Positions 10,279 through 19,776 of a stretch of 64,000 nucleotides of DNA are shown here, in pieces. A model generated the notes under the pieces. The model was not told the DNA's origin, ran no database searches, and saw only the letters and a list, made by a program, of their open reading frames with translations. Origin of the DNA: an uncultured Alphaproteobacteria bacterium (lineage in GTDB: Bacteria > Pseudomonadota > Alphaproteobacteria > HIMB59); the NCBI GenBank assembly GCA_902529795.1, contig CABZXY010000002.1, positions 1-64,000 on the forward strand, in the 5' to 3' direction. Each line of letters begins with the position of its first letter. Positions within the stretch are counted from its first letter, which is position 1. Position numbers and translations under genes: made by a program.

Positions 10279-11285
10279 TGATACTAGTCAAGAATATTAA
10301 AATTTTATTAGCTCTTACAGCTGGTCTTCTTATCATATCTTTTGGTCTATATTTCGATGGAAAATCAAATAACTCAAATATTGAACAAGAGGCTTTGATG
10401 CCTAATTTTGATGAAATCCTCTCCCAAATAAATTCAATAGAATTTAAAAACTCAGAAGAATCAACGATTATTAAAGATATTAATGATCAATGGCTAGTTA
10501 CTACGGCCATGAACTTACCTGCAAATACAGAGCTCTTGAGTAGATTTTTTGTCCAAATCAAAGAGGCAAAAGTTATCGGCACGAAAACAGATAAACCAGA
10601 ACTTTTTTTTAAGCTCGGGCTAGACAAAGAAAGTGTGCAAACTTTAATACTTAAATCTAAATCAAATGAAATTCTCTATTCTCTCGATATCGGAAATTTT
10701 AATTATAAAATCCCAGGAACTTATATCAAAGAGTCTTCCTCAGACCAGTCCTATTTAATTTCAGCTAATTTAACTACAGATGTTTCTAACTTTTACTGGA
10801 TACCCAATGATTTAATAAATATTGGTGTAGAAGCTATAAAGTCTGTTCAAATTTATAGTAATCAGTTAGTTAATTTATCTAAGCAAGATGATTTAATTTC
10901 TCATCAAAACCTCCCTATAGGCTATAAGGAAATTAGTGAGAATAGACTTCCTGATGTATTTACCTCTCTTACCGACTTACAACATAATGGTTACTTAAGT
11001 ACAGAAGAATTACCTTCTACTGCAGACCTAGAAGTTCGTTATACATTTACTAATGGTACAGTTTTATATCTTTCTTTATACGATATTCCTGACAAAGGTA
11101 TTCATGTTACTTTTGATTGGAATTATTTGAATGAAGAATTAGAAATTTCAAAATTTATTAACTTAGACTTAAGTGGAAATCAATTACAAGTTAGCACTAT
11201 GGCTCTTTTAGATACCGTTGCTTATAATATACCTCAATTAGTTTACGATAATCTAAATTTAAAGCTTAAAGAAAAAACAGACTAG
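10275..11285 (+). CDS. DUF4340-like membrane-anchored protein
   Basis: Single N-terminal TM, repeated WLVTTAMNLPAN.../LYSLDIGN modules and position after GldG-like gene; assigned by context and pattern. Confidence 0.65.
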   Translation: MMILVKNIKILLALTAGLLIISFGLYFDGKSNNSNIEQEALMPNFDEILSQINSIEFKNSEESTIIKDINDQWLVTTAMNLPANTELLSRFFVQIKEAKVIGTKTDKPELFFKLGLDKESVQTLILKSKSNEILYSLDIGNFNYKIPGTYIKESSSDQSYLISANLTTDVSNFYWIPNDLINIGVEAIKSVQIYSNQLVNLSKQDDLISHQNLPIGYKEISENRLPDVFTSLTDLQHNGYLSTEELPSTADLEVRYTFTNGTVLYLSLYDIPDKGIHVTFDWNYLNEELEISKFINLDLSGNQLQVSTMALLDTVAYNIPQLVYDNLNLKLKEKTD

Positions 11286-12241
11286 ATTATTTTTTGGTGA
11301 GTAATCAAAAAACTTACTTCATGAAAATATTTTTTTCTCGGCGTGATTAGTGTAGAAGGAAAATTTTTATTATTTGGACTATTTGGAAAAGCTTGGGTTT
11401 CTAAACATAAACCTTGAAAAGGACTTAGCATTTTATTTGAGGACTTAAATCTGAGATGTTGCCCAGTATAAAACTGTATACCAGGTTGATTAGTTTTGAT
11501 TGATAATAAAATGTTGCTATGGGGAGACCATAAACATGCAGCATATTTTTGTCTTTTATTTAAAACAAAGTTTTCGTCAAAAGCCTTTTTATTCAATTCG
11601 ATTTGATGACCAATATGACGAAATTGTTTAAAGTCATATGGGGTTTTATCAACTTCTTTGTATTCTCCTGTAGGAATATTTAAAGAGTCATTCTTTAAAT
11701 ATGAATTAGCATTTATTAAGAGGAAATGATCAAATATACTATTTTTTGATTTATTTAAATTCCAATATGCATGATTCACTAAATTAACATGAGATTTATG
11801 ATCAGTTTTTGCTAAAAAAATAATTTTAAAAGAATTTTTATTAATTTGATATTTACACAGAACTTTTATATTTCCTGGAAAACCCTCCTGTAAGTGAGGA
11901 GATAAATATTCATAGGTAATACTATTTGAGGATTGAGTTTTGATATCCCATATTTTTGCGTCAAAACCTTTGTGCCCCCCATGTAGTATATTTTGACCTT
12001 CATTCTTAGAGAGACGATAAGTTTTTTTATCAATTTTAAACTGTGCATTTTTAATTCGATTTGCATATCTTCCACAAGTAGCCCCTAGATAAGGTTTATT
12101 TTTTAAATAGTTTTTATAATTACCTAAGTTTAAAATTAAATTTATCTTTTTTCTTTTATCAATAACTTCATAGAGGCTAGCTCCAATATTTATAGTTTTA
12201 ATTTTAAGAAATTGATTTTCTAAAGTATGAGATTTAATCAA
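11282..12241 (-). CDS. galM: Aldose 1-epimerase
   Basis: GATCGRYANRIKNAQFKID, ILHGGHKGFDAKIW, LVNHAYWNLN, TPYDF, GIQFYTGQHL, GLCLETQAFPNSPN. Confidence 0.9.
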   Translation of the reverse strand: MIKSHTLENQFLKIKTINIGASLYEVIDKRKKINLILNLGNYKNYLKNKPYLGATCGRYANRIKNAQFKIDKKTYRLSKNEGQNILHGGHKGFDAKIWDIKTQSSNSITYEYLSPHLQEGFPGNIKVLCKYQINKNSFKIIFLAKTDHKSHVNLVNHAYWNLNKSKNSIFDHFLLINANSYLKNDSLNIPTGEYKEVDKTPYDFKQFRHIGHQIELNKKAFDENFVLNKRQKYAACLWSPHSNILLSIKTNQPGIQFYTGQHLRFKSSNKMLSPFQGLCLETQAFPNSPNNKNFPSTLITPRKKYFHEVSFLITHQKII

Positions 12242-12246
12242 AAGAT

Positions 12247-13077
12247 TTAAAATTTAGTAATATTTTCGATTACAGTTTTCGTTACTGTCTTTAATTCTTG
12301 TAATGGAAGATTGATTAGTTGAATGCGATCATAAATATTTGGGTTTTGATCCATTTTTTTTCTTAAATTATCGCCAAAAGTTTTTCTTAGCTCTGTACCT
12401 ATGTTAAATTTACAAACATTTGTTGTAGAAGCCAATTTTCTTCTAAGAGTATGGTCAATTCCGCTACTTCCATGTAGAACTAAAGGAATAGAAGTTAATG
12501 ACTGAATTTTTTCGATAGCATCAGTATCAATAGAAGATGAGGTATTAGTTTGAAGATGGACATTACCTGCACTAATAGCCATGGCATCGCAGTTAGATTT
12601 ATCAGCAAATTCTTTTGCTTCAATAGGATCTGTGCTTTGTGAAGCGGCGCCTTCATTATATCCAACAAATCCGATCTCTCCCTCGACTGAAATATTATTT
12701 TTATGAGCTAATTCTGCGATTTCATGTGTTTTTTCAATATTTTCACTCAGGGAAAGCTTAGAGCCATCAAACATCACTGAGGTAAAACCACTTTCCATCC
12801 CTTCGATGCATTCCTCTTTGCTATAGCCATGATCTAAATGACAGACTATTGGCTGTGAAGACTTTTCCGCTAAATAACGAAACATTTTACCTAAAATAGG
12901 CACAGGAGTATTAGCTCTGCATCCTGGGCCTGCTTGTAGAATAATCGGAAGCCCTAAATCTTCAGCCGTCTCAGCATAACATCTTGCATCCTCCCAACCT
13001 AGAACAACTAAACCGGCAACTGCATATTTATTTTCTTTTGCTTTACTTAAAACGTCTGAGAGAGTGGCTACAGTCAT
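12247..13077 (-). CDS. Class II fructose-bisphosphate-type aldolase (possible IolJ role)
   Basis: Class II aldolase motifs: PIVCHLDHGYSKEECIEGMESGFTSVMFDGS, EGEIGFVGY, LVLHGSSGI, KFNIGTELR. Next to iolB and iolC. Confidence 0.88.
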   Translation of the reverse strand: MTVATLSDVLSKAKENKYAVAGLVVLGWEDARCYAETAEDLGLPIILQAGPGCRANTPVPILGKMFRYLAEKSSQPIVCHLDHGYSKEECIEGMESGFTSVMFDGSKLSLSENIEKTHEIAELAHKNNISVEGEIGFVGYNEGAASQSTDPIEAKEFADKSNCDAMAISAGNVHLQTNTSSSIDTDAIEKIQSLTSIPLVLHGSSGIDHTLRRKLASTTNVCKFNIGTELRKTFGDNLRKKMDQNPNIYDRIQLINLPLQELKTVTKTVIENITKF

Positions 13078-13920
13078 TTATTTATATTTAGCAATCATAT
13101 CCTTTATGCCTGGTATTGTTGCAATTTGATAAGCATGAGTTTTTTGAAAATATTGAACAAGTGATCTTTGGCTTAAGCCTACTAAAATTGTAAAGTAATA
13201 CATTTCATATCCAGGAGCAACTACACACGGATGATATCCTTTATTAATTGCGATCGTTGAACCATCAAACAATTGATAACCGAAACCCTCTTTGTCATCT
13301 TCATATTGCATGACTTGAACACCAAAACCATGACCAGGTTTAAAACGATAATTATAAACTTCATCATGACGAGTCTCATCTGGTAGATTATCTGTATCAT
13401 GTTTATGTGGTGGAAAGCCTGACCATCCTCCAGCGCCAACGGTATACAATTCATTCACTAGTAGTCTGCCTACCTGCTCATGTTGTTTTGCACCAAGGAT
13501 ATGCTTAATTTTTCTATGAGTTTTAGTATCATCTGAACCATACTGCACAACATCAATTTCATTTTTATGAACTAAAAAAGGTTCAAGTTTTTTTTCATAA
13601 ATACCTCCTGCAATAAAAATCTCTGTGTTGTCTGAAAGGCATTTAATAATGCACTCAGCGTTGGTAGGAATATAACTACCCTCTGGTTCCCCATCCCATA
13701 CGTCAGATTTTCTCGTTCCAATTTGGCCTAGGATTTTACCATCTACAGAAAGTTCAATCATACCAGTGGCGGGCACAACGCTACTCTCATGTTTTGGAAG
13801 TTGATAGCTATAGCTTTCGCCCTTGTTTAATCTGACAATATTAAAATATACTAAGGGTACTGTCTTATTATTTTCTTCAAATAAAGCTTGATTTTTATTA
13901 TCTGAATACGGTATGTGCAT
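13078..13920 (-). CDS. iolB: 5-deoxy-glucuronate isomerase
   Basis: IolB motifs: GGWSGFPPHKHDTDNLPDETRHDEVYNYRFKPGHGFGVQVMQY, GYHPCVVAPGYEMYYFTILVG. Confidence 0.93.
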   Translation of the reverse strand: MHIPYSDNKNQALFEENNKTVPLVYFNIVRLNKGESYSYQLPKHESSVVPATGMIELSVDGKILGQIGTRKSDVWDGEPEGSYIPTNAECIIKCLSDNTEIFIAGGIYEKKLEPFLVHKNEIDVVQYGSDDTKTHRKIKHILGAKQHEQVGRLLVNELYTVGAGGWSGFPPHKHDTDNLPDETRHDEVYNYRFKPGHGFGVQVMQYEDDKEGFGYQLFDGSTIAINKGYHPCVVAPGYEMYYFTILVGLSQRSLVQYFQKTHAYQIATIPGIKDMIAKYK

Positions 13921-14883
13921 TTACATTTCCTCCTTATTTTTTATAAATTGATTTAATTCTTCTAAATTTGGCATGGCAGATGAACATCCAACTTTAGTAA
14001 CTACAATGGCAGCATTAGCGGAACCCCGTTTGACAGAGTCCTCTAAAGAAAATCCTTGATACATTGAGCTTAAAAAACCACCATTAAAAGCATCGCCCGC
14101 ACCAGTAGGTTTGATTGCTTGAACGCTATATATGCCAAAATCTTGTTCGCCTTCTTTTGTATAAACTTTTGATCCCTGTTCTCCCATTTTATAGATGATG
14201 ATAGACGGTTTTTTTTGTATTAAAGTTTGAGCTAGGTTTAAACCATCGCTGGAATTATCAGCAATATTAAACTCTAGGTCGTTGCCAATAATAATATCCA
14301 TCTGGTTCATTATTTTCTTATAAACTTCAGATTTTTTTTCATCAGACTCCCAATTATAAGGTCGATAATCTAAATCAATAATCAAAGGAATCTTCAAAGC
14401 TGATGCTTTTTCGACAGCTGAAAATACTGCGTCTCTTGAAGGGTTAGAAGATAAAGCTACTCCAGATAAAAATACAGATGAATACTCTTGAAAATTAATT
14501 TTATCTATATCACTACGATCTAATTGTAGATCGCAAGAGTTGTTTCTATAAAGAATAGATTGATTATTCTCTAAGATAGTTTCTACCATAGCTATCTGAG
14601 TTTGAAATTTTTTATCAATCATTCTACAGAATTTATTTCCAATATTAAAATCATCAAGCTTTTTGAAAATATAATTACCAATAGCATCATCAGAAACGCA
14701 TGTAACCAAATCAGAAGCTACATTTAATTTAGATAATGCGACAGAAGTATTGGCAGCCGACCCACCAAGATGTGTTGAAAAATTTTGAACATCATCAATT
14801 TTGGTTCCCGGAGGTTCAGGATAGATATCCATCCCAGCTCGGCCAATCACTAAAACTTTTTTAGATGTATCAAATTTCATCAA
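13921..14883 (-). CDS. iolC: 5-dehydro-2-deoxygluconokinase (PfkB family)
   Basis: VIGRAGMDIYPEPPGTKIDDVQNFSTHLGGSAANTSVALSKL, DLDYRPYNW, KPTGAGDAFNGGFL; adjacent to iolB. Confidence 0.9.
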   Translation of the reverse strand: MMKFDTSKKVLVIGRAGMDIYPEPPGTKIDDVQNFSTHLGGSAANTSVALSKLNVASDLVTCVSDDAIGNYIFKKLDDFNIGNKFCRMIDKKFQTQIAMVETILENNQSILYRNNSCDLQLDRSDIDKINFQEYSSVFLSGVALSSNPSRDAVFSAVEKASALKIPLIIDLDYRPYNWESDEKKSEVYKKIMNQMDIIIGNDLEFNIADNSSDGLNLAQTLIQKKPSIIIYKMGEQGSKVYTKEGEQDFGIYSVQAIKPTGAGDAFNGGFLSSMYQGFSLEDSVKRGSANAAIVVTKVGCSSAMPNLEELNQFIKNKEEM

Positions 14884-14912
14884 AAAAATTTACCTCATAT
14901 AAATTGGCAATA

Positions 14913-16073
14913 CTACTGTTTAAGAATTTTTTGAATTTCTTCTAAAGTGAAAAAATCAGCTTTTTGACAAGTAGTATTTATATCTTGAGGGGTTTGTGTG
15001 TCAGCAGCTTTCATCGTTGATTTAATGATATCTAATACATGAAGAGACAGTTCACCACTGCAGCGATGTTTTAATCCATGTTCAATACCGTAAGCCATTT
15101 CAGCTAAACCCACACCTCGATAGTTTGCATTTGTTGGAGACTCATTCGCTCTACCACTATGAGAGGTAATGTTTATTTTACCAAGAGGAAGCTCATCTGT
15201 CTTATGCTCTTCCCATAAACCATTATCATCTGTGCATGTCATTACGGATCCGCCAAACATATTTGGATCAGGTACAATCATCGATCCTTTGTCTCCGTAA
15301 AGCTCTATATGATTTCTTTGGTGAGCTACTACATCAAAAGAAAGTGTAATCTGTATTAATGCTTGGTTATGAAACTCTAAATTTACGAGATAACTTGTCG
15401 GACATTCAACAGTAAATTCTTGATCTTTTTTGGGACCGATGCCAATTATTCTTTTTTCAAAAACCTTTGTAGAAATACCATGAACTCTTTTGGCTGGGCC
15501 AAGTAAATTAACTAATGCAGTCAAATAATATGGACCCATATCCATAACAGGCCCACCTTCATTGTTAGCAAACCATGGCTCTGGATTGGGATGATAAGAT
15601 TGAACGCCGGGATAAGCAAAAATTGCGCTCCCCAATCTCACATTACCAATTTTGCCTTGATTAATTAAATCAATAGATTTTTGAATACCGCCGCCAAGAA
15701 AAGTATCGGGTGCATTACCTATCCTAAGGTCTTTTGAATTTGCTAAATTAAGAAGCTCTTCTCCTTCAACAAAATTAACAGCCATGGGTTTTTCACTATA
15801 AACATGTTTTCCATGGTCTAGGGATTTTTTGGCTACCTCATAGTGAGCCCTAGGAATAGTTAAGTTTAAGATAATTTCTATTTCACTATCATTTAATAGT
15901 TCATCAACAGAACAGGCTTCAATTCCATAAGTCTCAGTACATTTTTTTGCATTTTCTAAATTAATGTCTGCACACTTAATGATTTGAAAATTATTAAAAT
16001 ACTCGTGGCCTCGAAAATAGGTTTCAGAAATATGTCCGCAACCAATTAAACCAACTTTAAAAATTTTATTCAT
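14913..16073 (-). CDS. Gfo/Idh/MocA family oxidoreductase
   Basis: KVGLIGCGHISETYFRG, HYEVAKKSLDHGKHVYSEKPMAV, GGPVMDMGPYYLTALVNLLGPA. Confidence 0.9.
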   Translation of the reverse strand: MNKIFKVGLIGCGHISETYFRGHEYFNNFQIIKCADINLENAKKCTETYGIEACSVDELLNDSEIEIILNLTIPRAHYEVAKKSLDHGKHVYSEKPMAVNFVEGEELLNLANSKDLRIGNAPDTFLGGGIQKSIDLINQGKIGNVRLGSAIFAYPGVQSYHPNPEPWFANNEGGPVMDMGPYYLTALVNLLGPAKRVHGISTKVFEKRIIGIGPKKDQEFTVECPTSYLVNLEFHNQALIQITLSFDVVAHQRNHIELYGDKGSMIVPDPNMFGGSVMTCTDDNGLWEEHKTDELPLGKINITSHSGRANESPTNANYRGVGLAEMAYGIEHGLKHRCSGELSLHVLDIIKSTMKAADTQTPQDINTTCQKADFFTLEEIQKILKQ

Positions 16074-16085
16074 AAAATTTTGGGG

Positions 16086-17543
16086 TTATTTGTCTAAACC
16101 GCACATATTGACATACTTAATCTCTATAAAATCGTCAATACCGTATTTTGATCCTTCACGTCCTAGACCGGACTCTTTGATACCACCAAATGGTGCTTCG
16201 GCTTTCGAGGTTAAACCTGTATTCACCCCTACCATACCGTATTCTAATGCTTCAGCTACTCTCCATATTCTTCCAATATCTCTCGAATAAAAATAAGAGG
16301 CCAATCCGTATGGGGAGTTGTTGGCAAGCTCGATCACTTCCTGCTCATCTTTAAACTTATATACAGGAGCTACTGGGCCAAATGTTTCCTCAGATGTGAT
16401 CTTAGCTTGAGGTGTAACATCAGTTAAGATTGTGGGCTGGTAAAAATTCATACCAAGCTCATGGCGAGAACCCCCAATAGCAACTTTAGCTCCCATTTGC
16501 ACTGCATCTTGAACGTGTTCTTCCACTTTACTTAAAGAATGCTCATCAATTAATGGTCCAGATGCTACAGCTTCGTCCAGTCCATCGCCTACTTTTACCT
16601 TAGACACTGCCTCAACAAATTTTTGACAAAACTCATCATATACTTTTTCTTGCACATAAACTCTATTTGCACAGACACAGGTTTGACCCGTATTACGGAA
16701 TTTACTTTGCATAGCTCCAGCAACAGCATCATCAATATTTGCATCATCAAATACAATGAAAGGAGCATGGCCTCCGAGTTCCATGGATACTTTTTTTACA
16801 GTTCCAGAACATTTTTCTAATAAAATTTTTCCAATTTCGGTGGATCCAGTGAATGATAATTTTCTAACAATAGGGTTTGTGGCTAATTCATCACCAATTT
16901 CTGAAGCTTTTCCCGTTATTACATTCAGAATTCCTTTTGGAAAACCAGCCTCTTCTGCTAGTACGGCTAAAGCAAGTGCAGAAAAAGGAGTTTGACTTGC
17001 TGGTTTGATAACCACTGGACAACCAACTGCTAGAGCTGGTGCACATTTACGTGTGATCATAGCATTAGGAAAATTCCAAGGGGTAATAGAGGCAACAACG
17101 CCTACTGGTTGTTTTAAAACTACAATCCTACGATCGGTCATTGGATCAGGAATTGTATCTCCATAAACTCTTTTTGCCTCTTCAGAAAACCACTCAACAA
17201 ATGATGCACCATATCCAATTTCACCACGTGACTCATTGATAGGCTTGCCTTGTTCGACTGTCATCATTTGAGCTAATTCTTCTTTATTTTCAATCATCAG
17301 ATCAAACCATTTACGAAGAATGTCAGATCTTTGACGAGCAGACTTGGCTCTCCACTCAGGCCAAGCGGCATTTGCTACTTCTATTGCTCGCTTTGTTTCA
17401 TTAGTGCCACATTTAGGAACTGTTCCAATTTCGTTCAAAGTAGCAGGATTATTAACACTGATAGTTTCACCAGAGTCTGCTTTGACCCACTCACCGTTTA
17501 TATAACATTTATCACGATAAAATTTCGACTCAGATATTTTCAT
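16086..17543 (-). CDS. gabD: NAD(P)-dependent aldehyde dehydrogenase, succinate-semialdehyde dehydrogenase family
   Basis: TPWNFPNAMITRKCAPALAVGC, ELGGHAPFIVFDDANIDDAV, GQTCVCANRVYV, EETFGPVAPVYKF, EAPFGGIKESGLGREG. GabD-like, though true substrate is unknown. Confidence 0.85.
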   Translation of the reverse strand: MKISESKFYRDKCYINGEWVKADSGETISVNNPATLNEIGTVPKCGTNETKRAIEVANAAWPEWRAKSARQRSDILRKWFDLMIENKEELAQMMTVEQGKPINESRGEIGYGASFVEWFSEEAKRVYGDTIPDPMTDRRIVVLKQPVGVVASITPWNFPNAMITRKCAPALAVGCPVVIKPASQTPFSALALAVLAEEAGFPKGILNVITGKASEIGDELATNPIVRKLSFTGSTEIGKILLEKCSGTVKKVSMELGGHAPFIVFDDANIDDAVAGAMQSKFRNTGQTCVCANRVYVQEKVYDEFCQKFVEAVSKVKVGDGLDEAVASGPLIDEHSLSKVEEHVQDAVQMGAKVAIGGSRHELGMNFYQPTILTDVTPQAKITSEETFGPVAPVYKFKDEQEVIELANNSPYGLASYFYSRDIGRIWRVAEALEYGMVGVNTGLTSKAEAPFGGIKESGLGREGSKYGIDDFIEIKYVNMCGLDK

Positions 17544-17571
17544 AATTTATTTTATAACAATTTTATGAGAA

Positions 17572-17799
17572 CTATTCTACTGTGGCTATTTTACCTCCAA
17601 CCGGGACAGTCTGACCCTCAGGCGCTGTGATTTCTGTGAGTGTGCCATTTACAGTAGATGGTATTTCAGCGGCTGTCTTATCAGTCTCGACCTCACATAA
17701 GATATCACCCTCTTTAATTTCGTCCCCAACGTTTTTTAACCATTTAATCACTTTTCCTTCATCAACAGTTTCTCCTAATGTTGGCATTATTATTTCCAT
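17572..17799 (-). CDS. Stand-alone lipoyl-domain protein (75 aa)
   Basis: MEIIMPTLGETVDEGKVIKWLKNVGDEIKEGDILCEVETDKTAAEIPSTVNGTLTEI... Lipoyl-lysine motif ETDKTAAE; no acyltransferase catalytic domain. Confidence 0.9.
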   Translation of the reverse strand: MEIIMPTLGETVDEGKVIKWLKNVGDEIKEGDILCEVETDKTAAEIPSTVNGTLTEITAPEGQTVPVGGKIATVE

Positions 17800-17800
17800 A

Positions 17801-18784
17801 CTATTCTCCTTTAACTTTTTTTATAACTTCTTGAACTATCACATCAACTGATGGAATTGTATTGTCTTCTAATATATCAGCGCTTGGTAGCGGTACATGT
17901 GGTGTAGTTAATCTAGTAACTGGTCCTTTTAAGTTATTAAAGCAATGTTCAGTAATTAAAGATGAAATTTCCGCACCCCATCCACATAATCGTGGATTTT
18001 CCTCTACAGTCATGGCAAGACCAGTTTCATTAATTGCGCTTTTAATTGATTGAAGATCTAATGGCACCAAAGTTCTCAAATCAATAACTTTAGCGTTAAT
18101 ATTGTGTTTTTCTTTTAATTCTATTGCTGCCTTTTTTGCTCTTTGAGCCATCAAAGCAAGACCAATTATAGTGATATCACTACCTTCATGAAGAATATTA
18201 GATTGTCCTAATGGGATTGATAATTCTGTAGACTCTAATTCCTCTTTGGACGCATAAAGAGATTTATGCTCATAAAAAATTACAGGATCAGGATCATTTA
18301 CTGCGCTGTTCATTAATCCTAACACATCTCCGGGTGAACTTGGAGCAACAACTTTTAATCCTGGAATCATCATCGACCAGTTTTCTAAGCTTTGAGAATG
18401 TTGGGCTCCAAACTTAGAACCACCTCCATTTGCTGTTCGAATAACTAAAGGAATGTTTATTTGCCCATCAGACATGTATCGAGTTTTAGCAATTTGATTA
18501 GCAACAATATCCCAACATACGGCCAAAAAATCTGAAAACATAATTTCTGCAATAGGTCTAAGACCAGCCATAGCTGCTCCCATAGCTGCTCCTAAAATAG
18601 CTTGTTCAGATATAGGAGTATCCATCACTCGATCTTTTCCAAATTCATCGAGAAGTCCCACTGTAGCTTTAAATACTCCCCCTGCAGCACCTACATCTTC
18701 ACCAATGAAAAATACCTTAGGATCTTTTCTCATAGCTTGTGCAATGGCTAGCGAAACACTCTCTCGATATGTTAATTGTGCCAT
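17801..18784 (-). CDS. TPP-dependent 2-oxoacid/acetoin dehydrogenase E1 beta subunit
   Basis: FFIGEDVGAAGGVFKATVGLLDEFGKDRVMDTPISEQAILGAAMGAAM; PDPVIFYEHKSLY. Confidence 0.92.
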   Translation of the reverse strand: MAQLTYRESVSLAIAQAMRKDPKVFFIGEDVGAAGGVFKATVGLLDEFGKDRVMDTPISEQAILGAAMGAAMAGLRPIAEIMFSDFLAVCWDIVANQIAKTRYMSDGQINIPLVIRTANGGGSKFGAQHSQSLENWSMMIPGLKVVAPSSPGDVLGLMNSAVNDPDPVIFYEHKSLYASKEELESTELSIPLGQSNILHEGSDITIIGLALMAQRAKKAAIELKEKHNINAKVIDLRTLVPLDLQSIKSAINETGLAMTVEENPRLCGWGAEISSLITEHCFNNLKGPVTRLTTPHVPLPSADILEDNTIPSVDVIVQEVIKKVKGE

Positions 18785-19776
18785 TTGTAGCCTCCATCAG
18801 CCCAAACATCTGTAAAAATTTCTTTAACATCTGGTATAGCCGATGCTTTAGAAATTTCAGTAGCTTCTTCCACTTGTTCCTTAACTTTATTTTCAATCTC
18901 GGAGATAATCTCTTCATCAATATTAAATTCTAAAAGTCTTTTTCTATAATTAGTAATAGGGTCTTTGTTCTCCATCCAATCTTTGACTTCTTCATCAGGT
19001 CGGTACTTTCCTGGATCTGCGCGTGAGTGACCACTATGTCTATATGTTTTAGCCTCAATTAAACTAGGTCCGTCACCATCTCTTGCTTTTTTGATAGCAG
19101 CTTGAGCAGTTCGATACATCTCATCTGCATCATTCCCATCAACGATGATTTTCTCCATATTGTAGGCAGAGGCTCTGTCAGCAGCAGGGTTTTCAACCGC
19201 GGTGACTTCTCCAATAGGCGTATACTCCATATAAAGATTATTCTCACAAACAAAAACGATAGGTAGTTTCCATATTTGAGCCATATTTAAGGCTTCATGA
19301 AAAGCGCCTATATTTGTAGTACCATCTCCAAAAAAACACACACTAACTTCTTTAGTATTATTATATTTCGATGCTAGAGCAGTTCCATTTGCTATAGTTA
19401 AATGTGCGCCAATGATTGCGTAAGAACCCATGACACCTTTATCAACATCAGTTAAATGCATAGAACCACCCTTACCCTTCATAAGGCCACATTGTCTGCC
19501 CATTAATTCGCCTAAAACTCCTTCAATAGAAGAGCCTCTTGCTAAAGTGTGAGCATGGCCACGATAAGTGCAAAAAGTATAATCACCCTCTTGAAGAGAC
19601 ACTCCAAAAGCTCCAGCAATAGCCTCTTGACCAAGAGCTAGGTGACTAGTTCCTTTAATGAGATTTTGAAGAAATAAATCATAAGCTTTTTTCTCGACGA
19701 GTCTCAATTTGAGCATCATCTCCCAAAGTGCTAACCGATTACTCTCTCCAATATCATCATTAGTAATATCAACCAT
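18772..19776 (-). CDS. TPP-dependent 2-oxoacid/acetoin dehydrogenase E1 alpha subunit
   Basis: GTSHLALGQEAIAGAFG, GKGGSMHL, CFFGDGTTNIGAFHEALNMA..LPIVFVCENN (TPP motif), TYRHSGHSRADPGKYR. Confidence 0.93.
   Translation of the reverse strand: MVDITNDDIGESNRLALWEMMLKLRLVEKKAYDLFLQNLIKGTSHLALGQEAIAGAFGVSLQEGDYTFCTYRGHAHTLARGSSIEGVLGELMGRQCGLMKGKGGSMHLTDVDKGVMGSYAIIGAHLTIANGTALASKYNNTKEVSVCFFGDGTTNIGAFHEALNMAQIWKLPIVFVCENNLYMEYTPIGEVTAVENPAADRASAYNMEKIIVDGNDADEMYRTAQAAIKKARDGDGPSLIEAKTYRHSGHSRADPGKYRPDEEVKDWMENKDPITNYRKRLLEFNIDEEIISEIENKVKEQVEEATEISKASAIPDVKEIFTDVWADGGYKWHN

Noticed and set aside
7032-11285. Gliding motility machinery
   Set aside because: Only the ABC exporter-like parts are present; no other gld/spr genes. 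The Gld names reflect homology, not function.
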